A stretch of DNA of 11,726 nucleotides from Spirochaetaceae bacterium (GTDB lineage Bacteria; Spirochaetota; Spirochaetia; Treponematales; Breznakiellaceae). A program made the position numbers and the translations under genes. Positions 1-5,855 of this stretch are shown here, in pieces. A model generated the notes under the pieces. The model was not told the DNA's origin, did not search any database, and was given only the letters and a program-made list of their open reading frames with translations. Numbering within the stretch: position 1 is the first letter of the stretch; the number at the start of each line of letters is the position of its first letter. The stretch is taken from positions 1 through 11,726 of the forward strand of contig JAITKQ010000132.1 of NCBI GenBank assembly GCA_031278295.1, written 5' to 3'.

Positions 1-674
1 TTTCCCTCAGTCCAGCTTGCAGAAATCGTACCGTACATATACCTTTCCAGCCACTGTTTGCCGTAACCGGTATAGGTGGGCAGGATCAGATTAAAGTTAC
101 GAGTCAGCGTGTTGGTCGACATGGAAGCGCTGTCCGCCCCATGGAACGCGGCGGGCGTCAGTATAAACGAGTATGTCACCTGCCCAGTCTCGGATCCAAG
201 TAAAGTTAAAGTATTTACAAAATTCTCCATACACAAGGCCTCCGTACCAAAGGATAAAGTTATAAGCTCGCCAGGGATACCGCCTGCAATGGCGGAGCTG
301 GGGCTGCTATTGTTAGTCAGCATGGTGACAAGGCTGCCGGCGGGGAAGTTCGTCTCGTCCGAGCTTACAATGCTCCACGCCTTTTTTGACGAGTTGGGGC
401 CGCTAGCGGCAAGATCGTAGTTGGGCCATATACTTTTGCCGCCGTTCAGGAATACCCCGCTTACTACCCCCAGCGTCCCGTCTATGGACTTGGAGCCCGG
501 GTTAATATACACGCTGTTTTCGTCGCCCCAGTCCATCCCGACAAATACATCTGGAATTGGATTCAGCGCTTCCATCGCGCTTTTCAGGAAGCTGCTTTCG
601 CAGGCCTGGAACAGCAGCGGCGCGGCGCATACGCCGAACAGTAGCAGTGTCTTTTTTATCGTTGTTTTATTCAT
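1..674 (-). CDS. Putative lipoprotein of unknown function (partial, 3' end off window)
   Basis: The minus strand is open from ATG at 674 to the window edge, giving 224 codons with no stop, so the gene is truncated only by the window. The start is preceded by a purine-rich ribosome site (GGAGAGGG, two bases before ATG). The N-terminus MNKTTIKKTLLLFGVC is a typical signal peptide: a lysine-rich start, then a hydrophobic core, then LLFQAC with Cys25. This is a plausible, relaxed spirochaetal lipobox, although the -3 and -2 residues (F, Q) are not canonical. The mature part is rich in Ser, Thr, Asn and Gly, with alternating hydrophobic stretches that suggest a surface beta-rich protein. I recognise no domain. 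It lies 53 bases downstream of the beta-barrel gene on the same strand and is probably co-transcribed with it. An exported lipoprotein is the safest call; plus-strand open frames over the same DNA look like shadows. Confidence 0.75.
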   Translation of the reverse strand, partial: MNKTTIKKTLLLFGVCAAPLLFQACESSFLKSAMEALNPIPDVFVGMDWGDENSVYINPGSKSIDGTLGVVSGVFLNGGKSIWPNYDLAASGPNSSKKAWSIVSSDETNFPAGSLVTMLTNNSSPSSAIAGGIPGELITLSFGTEALCMENFVNTLTLLGSETGQVTYSFILTPAAFHGADSASMSTNTLTRNFNLILPTYTGYGKQWLERYMYGTISASWTEG

Positions 675-727
675 AGCCCTCTCCTGACTAGGCATTTCAA
701 AGCCGTATGTGTTTTCTTTACCCGATT

Positions 728-1258
728 TCACCGCAGTTCATCCTTGGCGCGGATCGTTACCCCAAACAGTACGCCCGCGCCAATCACCTGCGTAGTGGCG
801 GCGTACCTGATGTACGGCTCAACATAGAACATTTCCCAGACGATCCGCACTCCGGCGGCACCGCCAAGCACCCATTCGTTGAATGACAGCTTGGAGTCCG
901 AATCCAGATAGGCAAAGGCTCCGCCCGCGTCAAACTCTACAAAAAAGTGAAACATCCTCTGCCACAAGAAGTAGTAATTAAGCAAGTTTTTAAACCGCAA
1001 AAAGTACCACCTTACATTTCCGGTAACTTCCAGCACGGAAAAGGCCTCCGGTCCAAAATCAATGTTCATCATCGGATGGAAGCCGATGGACCACATTTCG
1101 TTAATTCGGAAATCCGCCAAACCTCCATATCCTACGGCGATTCCTCCGTTTGAATAGGTGTTTACCTCGCCGCCAAGCCCAAGTGACAGACTCATTTGAG
1201 CATAAGCGTTTACAGATAAAAATACAATTAACACTGAAAAAAAACAAATTTTTTTCAC
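728..1258 (-). CDS. Putative outer-membrane beta-barrel protein, secreted, unknown function
   Basis: This 176-residue protein starts at a GTG codon (1258) preceded by GGGAGG at a spacing of four bases, which supports the start. Residues 1-20 are a clear signal peptide: KK, then a hydrophobic core, then AYA with predicted cleavage before Gln21. The mature protein is built of alternating polar and hydrophobic residues with many Gly and aromatic residues (SLGLGGEV, WYFLRF, YVEPYIRYA). It ends in strand-like segments (GAGVLFGVTIRA), as expected for a small eight-strand-like barrel. No enzyme motif is visible. It looks like the first gene of a two-gene unit with the downstream lipoprotein, so both probably work at the cell envelope. 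An extended -10 promoter and a long 5' leader with a stem-loop lie upstream. The barrel assignment is from composition and pattern only. Confidence 0.7.
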   Translation of the reverse strand: MKKICFFSVLIVFLSVNAYAQMSLSLGLGGEVNTYSNGGIAVGYGGLADFRINEMWSIGFHPMMNIDFGPEAFSVLEVTGNVRWYFLRFKNLLNYYFLWQRMFHFFVEFDAGGAFAYLDSDSKLSFNEWVLGGAAGVRIVWEMFYVEPYIRYAATTQVIGAGVLFGVTIRAKDELR

Positions 1259-1276
1259 GCAGCCTCCCTGGCCCCT

Positions 1277-1310
1277 GTTTACGGTGGGGCCCGGTAAGCC
1301 CGCCGTAAAC
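1277..1310 (-). promoter_or_regulatory. Stem-loop in the predicted 5' leader of the beta-barrel gene
   Basis: The arms 1277-1288 and 1299-1310 pair over 12 positions: eight Watson-Crick pairs (GTTTACGG with CCGTAAAC), one T-G wobble and three G-C pairs, closing a ten-base loop. It lies 19 bases upstream of the GTG start and about 15 bases from the ribosome site. If transcription starts near 1350, as the promoter at 1357-1362 implies, this hairpin is in the leader RNA. It could affect translation or RNA stability; no known riboswitch fold is recognised. Confidence 0.4.
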
Positions 1311-1356
1311 TTGTTCGCGCCTTTAGGGCGCCTGGAATTGGTAACGCCAACAAAAA

Positions 1357-1362
1357 ATTATA
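1357..1362 (-). promoter_or_regulatory. Extended -10 promoter candidate for the beta-barrel gene
   Basis: On the minus strand the sequence reads TGTTATAAT, a perfect TATAAT with the TG of an extended -10 element one base upstream. No good -35 box is visible at the usual distance, which is acceptable for extended -10 promoters. The start point would fall near 1350 and give a leader of about 90 bases containing the stem-loop at 1277-1310. The rest of the gap 1259-1582 holds the GTTTAC word cluster described under findings, a short hairpin at 1317-1331 (GCGCC with GGCGC), and the sulP promoter candidate. I see no gene in it. Confidence 0.45.
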
Positions 1363-1547
1363 ACAGGCCCCTCGGTTGGATAATTCCCCAAAACGGAACA
1401 ACCCTTGTAAACTGTGTAAACCCTCGCAAGATAGACCGCCATCCATGGACAGGAAGGTTCATTTACAGTTTACTTATCGGCAGAACAAGGCCATTTCTTA
1501 AAATCTGTTTTACGCCGGCGGACTCTAGGACGTCGTAGCGCAAAGTC

Positions 1548-1576
1548 TTGTGGCAGGGCCGCGGGAAGGTTAAAAT
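1548..1576 (+). promoter_or_regulatory. Promoter candidate placing the start of transcription at the sulP ATG
   Basis: TTGTGG (1548-1553) and TAAAAT (1571-1576) are separated by 17 bases. The -10-like box matches the consensus at five of six positions, the -35 at three (TTG). The ATG of sulP begins seven bases after the -10 box, about where transcription would start, so the message could be leaderless. A purine-rich GGAAGG (1564-1569) falls inside the spacer and is poorly placed (13 bases) for the sulP ATG. Confidence 0.35.
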
Positions 1577-1582
1577 GGCGGT

Positions 1583-3289
1583 ATGAAGCGTTTAAAAATT
1601 GTCAGGCTGGAAGACCTTGTTCCGCGCACGGCGGAACTGTTCTGTAAAAAGAAGGCCGGCGGCTTCACGTACTCGTGGGGCGCGTTTGGCAAAGACTGCG
1701 TTTCCGGCCTGATGGTCGGCATAGTGGCTATGCCGCTCGCGATGGCCTTCAGCATAGCGGCGGGCTGCACCCCGGCGCAGGGCCTTTACACTGCCATAAT
1801 CTCAGGCTTTTTTGTCAGCGCGCTCGGCGGAAGCCGTTTCCAGATAGCGGGGCCGACGGGCGCTTTCGTGGTGATAATCTACGGCATAGTCGCGCGGCAG
1901 GGCATGGCGGGCCTAACCGCCGCCACGATAATAGCGGGCATACTGCTGATCCTGATGGGCCTGTTCGGGCTTGGCAAATTCATCAAATACATCCCGTACC
2001 CCGTTACCACCGGATTCACCACCGGCGTTGGCCTTTTGATATTCTCTCAGCAGATAAAGGACTTTTTTGGCCTTGACATAGCGCAGAGCTCGCCTGAGTT
2101 TATCGAAAAATGGATACAGCATTTTAGCGCGGCCCGGACAATCGACATAACAACCCTTGCCGTAGGGCTTGGAACGATAGCCCTTATCGTCCTGCTGCGC
2201 CGTTTCGCCCCCCGGATACCGGGCGCGGCCGTGGCTGTGCTCGCGTCTACCGTGATCTGTCATTTTTTCGAACTGCCGACGCCCACGATAGGCGACGTAT
2301 TTGGCAACATAAACGCCTCCGCGTTGCCCGCCCCGAATTTTCCCGCGATAAGCCTGTCCACAATCCGTGAGGTTTTTCCGGACGCCTTCTCCATAGCCCT
2401 GCTTGCCGCGATAGAATCACTGCTGTCCGCAGTTGTGGCGGACGGCATGACGGGCGACCGCCACAACTCCAACACGGAACTGGTGGCGCAGGGCGCAGGA
2501 AACATAGCCTCGGTAATTTTTGGCGGTATACCGGCGACCGGCGCCATAGCCCGGACGGCGACAAATATCAAATCCGGCGCGGTAAGCCCCGTCTCAGGCA
2601 TCATACATTCCGTTACCCTCGTGCTCTTCATACTGTTCCTTGCGCCCGCCGCGACAATGATACCGCTCGCCTGCCTTTCCGCCGTCCTGATCGTGGTTTC
2701 GTGGGACATGAGCAACCTGGGGCGCTTTATCCGCATAGTAAAGACCGCTCCAAAAAGCGATATGTTTGTCCTGCTCTGTACGTTCATGCTGACGGTACTA
2801 GTCGATCTGACCTTTGCGGTAGAAATAGGCGTGCTGCTCGCGGTATTCCTGTTCATACGCAGGATGATAGAGATAGCGGACGTAAAACCGCAGAACAACG
2901 AACTGATAGGCGCCCTGTCGACGGGAAATACCGAAAAGGGTACGGAAAAGAACATCATGGCGCTTTACAGCAAGGATATTGAGGTTTACGAGATAGACGG
3001 CCCCTTCTTTTTTGGGGTGGCGGATATGCTGCAAAACATACTGCTGCATCTTGCGAGGCCTCCGAAAACGGTGATACTGCGGATGCGTGCCGTACCCGCG
3101 ATAGATTCTACCGGCATAGCGGCGCTCGAATCGTTTATGATGAACTGCCGGAGCAGGAAAACCCGCCTTATCATCACCGAAATCCGTCCCCAACCCAAAA
3201 GCGCGCTGGAAAAAGCCGGCTTTACCGCCGCCTGCGGGCATGAGAATTTCATCGCCACGCTGGAAGAAGCGATAGAAAGTTGCACTTAG
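1583..3289 (+). CDS. SulP-family anion transporter with C-terminal STAS domain
   Basis: This is a 568-residue inner-membrane transporter of the SulP (SLC26-like) family. Members carry sulfate, bicarbonate or other anions; the substrate cannot be read from sequence. Family signatures are clear: the N-terminal GLYTAIISG followed by GGSRFQIAGPTGAF (residues 67-94), and AAIESLLSAVVADGMTGDRH (275-294) followed by AQGAGNIASVIFGGIPATGA (302-321). Residues about 35-425 hold ten or more hydrophobic segments. Residues about 466-560 form the cytoplasmic STAS domain with FFFGVAD and DSTGIAALE, where Ser509 is at the usual phosphorylatable position. Length is normal for the family. An in-frame stop at 1571-1573 rules out a longer N-terminus, so ATG 1583 is the start, although no well-spaced ribosome site precedes it. 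It appears monocistronic and converges with the next gene. Confidence 0.93.
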   Translation: MKRLKIVRLEDLVPRTAELFCKKKAGGFTYSWGAFGKDCVSGLMVGIVAMPLAMAFSIAAGCTPAQGLYTAIISGFFVSALGGSRFQIAGPTGAFVVIIYGIVARQGMAGLTAATIIAGILLILMGLFGLGKFIKYIPYPVTTGFTTGVGLLIFSQQIKDFFGLDIAQSSPEFIEKWIQHFSAARTIDITTLAVGLGTIALIVLLRRFAPRIPGAAVAVLASTVICHFFELPTPTIGDVFGNINASALPAPNFPAISLSTIREVFPDAFSIALLAAIESLLSAVVADGMTGDRHNSNTELVAQGAGNIASVIFGGIPATGAIARTATNIKSGAVSPVSGIIHSVTLVLFILFLAPAATMIPLACLSAVLIVVSWDMSNLGRFIRIVKTAPKSDMFVLLCTFMLTVLVDLTFAVEIGVLLAVFLFIRRMIEIADVKPQNNELIGALSTGNTEKGTEKNIMALYSKDIEVYEIDGPFFFGVADMLQNILLHLARPPKTVILRMRAVPAIDSTGIAALESFMMNCRSRKTRLIITEIRPQPKSALEKAGFTAACGHENFIATLEEAIESCT

Positions 3290-3300
3290 GTTGCGCTTAG
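3279..3300. repeat. 11-bp tandem duplication across two convergent stop codons
   Basis: GTTGCACTTAG (3279-3289) is followed directly by GTTGCGCTTAG (3290-3300), differing at one base. The first copy ends in the sulP stop TAG. The second contains the TAA stop of the minus-strand nucleotidyltransferase gene. No terminator hairpin is evident in this tight convergent junction. Confidence 0.6.
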
Positions 3301-4016
3301 ATAGGTGCCGCCCGCGGCGGTGGAAAAATTCTGTTGTACGCGCCGCTTATCACTTCGCCGAGTACACGTTCCTCCGGCAACGCGCCGCGTAACAAGTCCC
3401 GGTAAAGCAGTTTCGCGTTTTCGTAATCTGCGTCCGTATCGACGGTGAGGCGCATGGACGGGCAGCGCCACTTTGCCGGCGCGAGCGGGCGGTGCAAGGC
3501 AAAGGAATGTCCGTTTTCGTACAGGTAGGGGCAGACGTGCTCGCGGTGGTACGGCGTTTTCGCCTCCCTTTCGGCCCTTAAAAGGGCCGAAACCGCAAGC
3601 GATTCCACGCCGGCGCCGTATGGCAGCCCCGCAAAGCCCGCGTAGTCCGCGCCGAGAGAAGCAGCCTCGACGTTTATGGTTTCCGCCGCGTCGCAAAACA
3701 CAAAGGGGTTGTCTCCTGTGGCGCGGATGATTCTGCATCCCCCCTCCCCTTCCAGGCCGAAATGCCGGATCGCCGCGCGGAAACGTCCCAGAACATCGTA
3801 CTTTGAACCGGCAAATAACTGAAAACCGGCGGACACGGCGAGCTCCCTGAAGGTACTGGCCGAATCTTCCGGACAGGCAAGGATACGCAGCGCGGCGGGG
3901 ACCCGCGCCAGGGCTTCCATCACGCGGAGGACAAGCGGCTCCCCGCCAAGCGGAAGGAGCGCCTTACGCGGCAGACGGCTAGAATCAAGCCGCGCCTGAA
4001 GTATTATTACCGTCAT
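3297..4016 (-). CDS. SpsF-like cytidylyltransferase family protein
   Basis: The 239-residue product belongs to the SpsF/NeuA-like nucleotidyltransferase family (GT-A fold), which activates sugars for surface glycans, spore coat or flagellin glycosylation. Residues 6-20 (LQARLDSSRLPRKAL) are the N-terminal nucleotide-binding signature. RATGDNPF (98-105) carries the metal-binding Asp region. GVES (136-139), REHVCPY (158-164) and RLTVDTDADYENA (189-201) match conserved blocks of SpsF proteins. Length is normal. The ATG at 4016 is preceded by a weak GCAGGT site directly adjacent, so the start is supported mainly by alignment of the family N-terminus (MTVIILQARLDSSR). The exact sugar is unknown and no glycan genes flank it here. 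It converges on sulP with seven bases between the stops. Third-position GC is high, and an 11-bp perfect inverted repeat lies within it. Confidence 0.85.
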   Translation of the reverse strand: MTVIILQARLDSSRLPRKALLPLGGEPLVLRVMEALARVPAALRILACPEDSASTFRELAVSAGFQLFAGSKYDVLGRFRAAIRHFGLEGEGGCRIIRATGDNPFVFCDAAETINVEAASLGADYAGFAGLPYGAGVESLAVSALLRAEREAKTPYHREHVCPYLYENGHSFALHRPLAPAKWRCPSMRLTVDTDADYENAKLLYRDLLRGALPEERVLGEVISGAYNRIFPPPRAAPI

Positions 4017-4175
4017 ACCTGCATCCTAAGCGGGATTTTGAAAGGCGCCTGGCGCCTATTCCCTTGCCTTGATAATTTTGGCAATGACCGTCATTATACC
4101 GAGTGACAAAATCATGGTTTTTCAAAACAGCGTGATCCATTTTAGGATACCTCCTCCACAGGCAGCGCGTTACGA

Positions 4176-4518
4176 GGCTCAAGGCCAGGCCGCTTGCCGC
4201 TACGGACGCGATTTGCCCCGAAACATCGGCGCTCACCGCGTGCATCAAAAATATGTTGCCCGGATCTTCTTTCAGCGCCAGCTTTTGGATAAGCCGTGAC
4301 GTCATCGGGAAGGCGGAAATGCCTGCCGCGCCGATCATCGGGTTTATCTTTTTCTTTAGAAACAAATTTATGAATTTGGTAAACAAAAACCCGCCTACCG
4401 TATCGAGGATAAACGCGAAAAGGCCGGGTATTTTCAGCGTGTCTGCGGTCAGGAAGCTTTCGGCCTTGAGGGTAAAGGCGATTGTAATCCCAAGGAGAAG
4501 CGTCATCAGGTTGGAAAG
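4176..4518 (-). pseudogene. C-terminal remnant of a Na+-translocating decarboxylase beta subunit (OadB/GcdB type)
   Basis: Translation of this stretch gives about 115 residues matching the C-terminal third of the sodium-pumping oxaloacetate/glutaconyl-CoA decarboxylase beta subunit. Matching blocks are LMTLLLGITIAFTLKAESFL, the membrane segment FAFILDTVGGFLFTKFINLF, INPMIGAAGISAFPM and KEDPGNIFLMHA. The full protein is usually about 375-430 residues with many membrane helices; the N-terminal two thirds is absent. Homology stops at about 4518, beside a hairpin at 4528-4556. The family motif MGPNVAG near the C-terminus is altered to VSADVSG, and the frame runs past the expected end with no stop until 3985, overlapping the next gene. 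A one-base frame change near 4174 would restore a TAA just after SL, suggesting an indel. A strong ribosome site (GGAGGAGG, minus strand near 4150-4157) follows, then ATG at 4140, probably the relic start of a lost downstream gene. Confidence 0.75.
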
Positions 4519-4527
4519 ATAGAAAAC

Positions 4528-4556
4528 CTTGCGGCAAAAATTCCATTTGCCGCAAG
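4528..4556 (-). terminator. Terminator-like hairpin downstream of ispE
   Basis: CTTGCGGCAAA (4528-4538) and TTTGCCGCAAG (4546-4556) form a perfect 11-bp stem with a seven-base loop. On the minus strand it is followed by GGTTTTCT, a short T-run, so it could act as an intrinsic terminator for transcripts coming from ispE about 220 bases upstream. It stands right at the edge of the OadB-like remnant. Confidence 0.5.
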
Positions 4557-4777
4557 TATATGCGCGGGCCGGCCTTTCATACAAGGAGGCCTGTCAGTGG
4601 TTTTACATTTACAAAAATTTTTCATGTATTCTGGCGCATTTCCGGCCCTTCGTGCCGGAAATCGGGCTTTGCGGGGTTCCGCGAGGCAAGCCCCTTGGGT
4701 TGCCCCTCCAATCCCTTGCGCTCTTCGTACACGACGGCTTTTTCGGCAATGTCGGCTGGTAAATGCAAAATTACCGG
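4557..4777. other. Gene-free stretch rich in hairpins (possible dispersed element)
   Basis: No gene is convincing here. The stretch holds a perfect 9-bp inverted repeat (ATTTCCGGC 4638-4646 with GCCGGAAAT 4654-4662, seven-base loop). A bulged stem follows, GGGCTTTGC (4664-4672) with GCAAGCCC (4686-4693). An alternative pairing uses GGCAA (4685-4689) with TTGCC (4700-4704). Alternative pairings of this kind are seen in repeat elements or small structured RNAs, but I cannot name a family. Confidence 0.35.
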
Positions 4778-5764
4778 CTATGATTCAGCCTTCGTTGAGA
4801 GGCTGCGGACAAAGGGCCAGCGTACGGACAGACGGGCAGCCGCATCGTCAGCGCCGTGTGAGTCCGTAAAGACGCCGAAACAGCTTGCGCCTGAACCGGA
4901 AAGGCCGTGAAAAAGTGCGCCGCACCGCTTTATATCCCGCAAAACAGAATCGTAAATACGGTTTACGGGCTCCGTTTCAAGAAAAACCGGTAAAAAATCG
5001 TTGGTAAAGCGCCATTCCGCCGGGTTTTTTGTCAACTCGACCGGTAAATCCTCCTTTGAATACGTTTTTTGCGCCGGAAGTGTATTCCGTACACCGGTCC
5101 GGGCCCTTAGCCGGTAGGCGTCAAGCAGGGTGAACGCCTCTTTTGTACCGCTTTCTATCCCGGGATTCACTATAACGATGTTAAGCGGCGGCAGGGCCAG
5201 CGCTTTGACAAGCTCGCCCCGTCCATGAACAAAGGCGGCGGGGTACGGGAGCCCGCTCCGGCGCGCGGATTCTCCCCCGGCAAGACAAGCGAAAAACGGG
5301 ACATCGCTGCCGAGTTCGGCAGCGATGTCCAGCAGCCTTCGCGTGGGAAGTTCCCCGCCGGACAGGGTATTCATCGCCAAAAGCGCCGCCGCCGCGTCCG
5401 AGGAAGCGCCGCCCAATCCGGCAGCCGGCGGAATACGCTTGTAAACCCTTGCCCGCACCGCGCGGTCAAAACCGGTTTCGCGTTTGAACAGCTTTATCGC
5501 ACGGTAAACAAGGTTTTTTTCCGGCGGCAGTCCGGGGGCTTCAAGCGCCTTGACAAAGGGCGGCGGCAGATCCGCCGTTTCAACGTACACCTCGTCGCCG
5601 GCGGCAGTTCCCGCGCCGCGGGAAAACCCGAAATCAAGCGTATCGCAAAGGTTTACCGCGGCAAACAAACTTTCTATGCTGTGGAAGCCGTCGGCGCGGC
5701 GTTCCCCGACCTTCAGGTAAAGGTTTATCTTGCAGGGCGCGTCTATCGTAAGCTCTGTGGGCAT
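4778..5764 (-). CDS. ispE: 4-diphosphocytidyl-2-C-methyl-D-erythritol kinase
   Basis: IspE is the cytoplasmic GHMP-family kinase that phosphorylates CDP-methylerythritol in the MEP route to isoprenoids. The N-terminus APCKINLYLKV (residues 9-19) contains the substrate-binding Lys12. The GHMP ATP-binding loop is IPPAAGLGGASSDAA (111-125). LGSDVPFF (151-158) carries the catalytic Asp154, and GLSGSGASCFG (287-297) is the C-terminal glycine motif. At 328 residues it is slightly longer than the usual 280-310, mainly from an Ala/Gly-rich insert near residues 48-85 and an extended segment near 215-255. ATG 5764 gives the standard N-terminus. No Shine-Dalgarno site precedes it; instead TAAAAT (5772-5777) ends seven bases upstream, suggesting a leaderless message. 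It is divergent from the 5856 gene across 91 bases. A perfect 15-bp inverted repeat overlaps the codons for DIAAELGSDV. Confidence 0.95.
   Translation of the reverse strand: MPTELTIDAPCKINLYLKVGERRADGFHSIESLFAAVNLCDTLDFGFSRGAGTAAGDEVYVETADLPPPFVKALEAPGLPPEKNLVYRAIKLFKRETGFDRAVRARVYKRIPPAAGLGGASSDAAAALLAMNTLSGGELPTRRLLDIAAELGSDVPFFACLAGGESARRSGLPYPAAFVHGRGELVKALALPPLNIVIVNPGIESGTKEAFTLLDAYRLRARTGVRNTLPAQKTYSKEDLPVELTKNPAEWRFTNDFLPVFLETEPVNRIYDSVLRDIKRCGALFHGLSGSGASCFGVFTDSHGADDAAARLSVRWPFVRSLSTKAES
5299..5330. repeat. Perfect 15-bp inverted repeat inside ispE
   Basis: GGACATCGCTGCCGA (5299-5313) and TCGGCAGCGATGTCC (5316-5330) are exact reverse complements separated by two bases (GT). The 32-bp palindrome-like block encodes part of LLDIAAELGSDVP, including the active-site Asp. 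As RNA it would form a very stable hairpin in the middle of the message. Confidence 0.9.
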
Positions 5765-5855
5765 GGCTGTAATTTTAACGCGTAGCGGGCCGCTTGATTA
5801 GACATCCGGATGCGCGGTCTTTAATAAAACCTGATAATTCGTTATAAATGAAGCA
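5765..5855. promoter_or_regulatory. Divergent promoter region between ispE and the 5856 gene
   Basis: Plus strand: TTTAAT (5820-5825) and TATAAA (5843-5848) are spaced by 17 bases, and the -10 box ends seven bases before ATG 5856. Minus strand: TAAAAT (5777-5772) ends seven bases before ATG 5764, with only a weak -35 (TAATCA) at 17 bases. Neither start has a convincing Shine-Dalgarno site. Both genes may therefore be transcribed as leaderless or near-leaderless messages. Confidence 0.4.

Noticed and set aside
76..687. Two adjacent plus-strand open frames
   Set aside because: They lie over the lipoprotein gene on the minus strand, which has a signal peptide, a ribosome site and better protein-like composition.
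1284..1538. 84-residue plus-strand open frame in the gap before sulP
   Set aside because: It has no ribosome site, runs through the promoter and hairpin of the divergent gene, and its translation is not protein-like.
2260..2958. 232-residue minus-strand open frame inside sulP
   Set aside because: It is antisense to conserved SulP motifs and has no independent support.
4529..4910. Overlapping plus-strand open frames between the OadB remnant and ispE
   Set aside because: They are Arg/Pro/Ala-rich, span hairpins and the 3' end of ispE, and look like no known protein.
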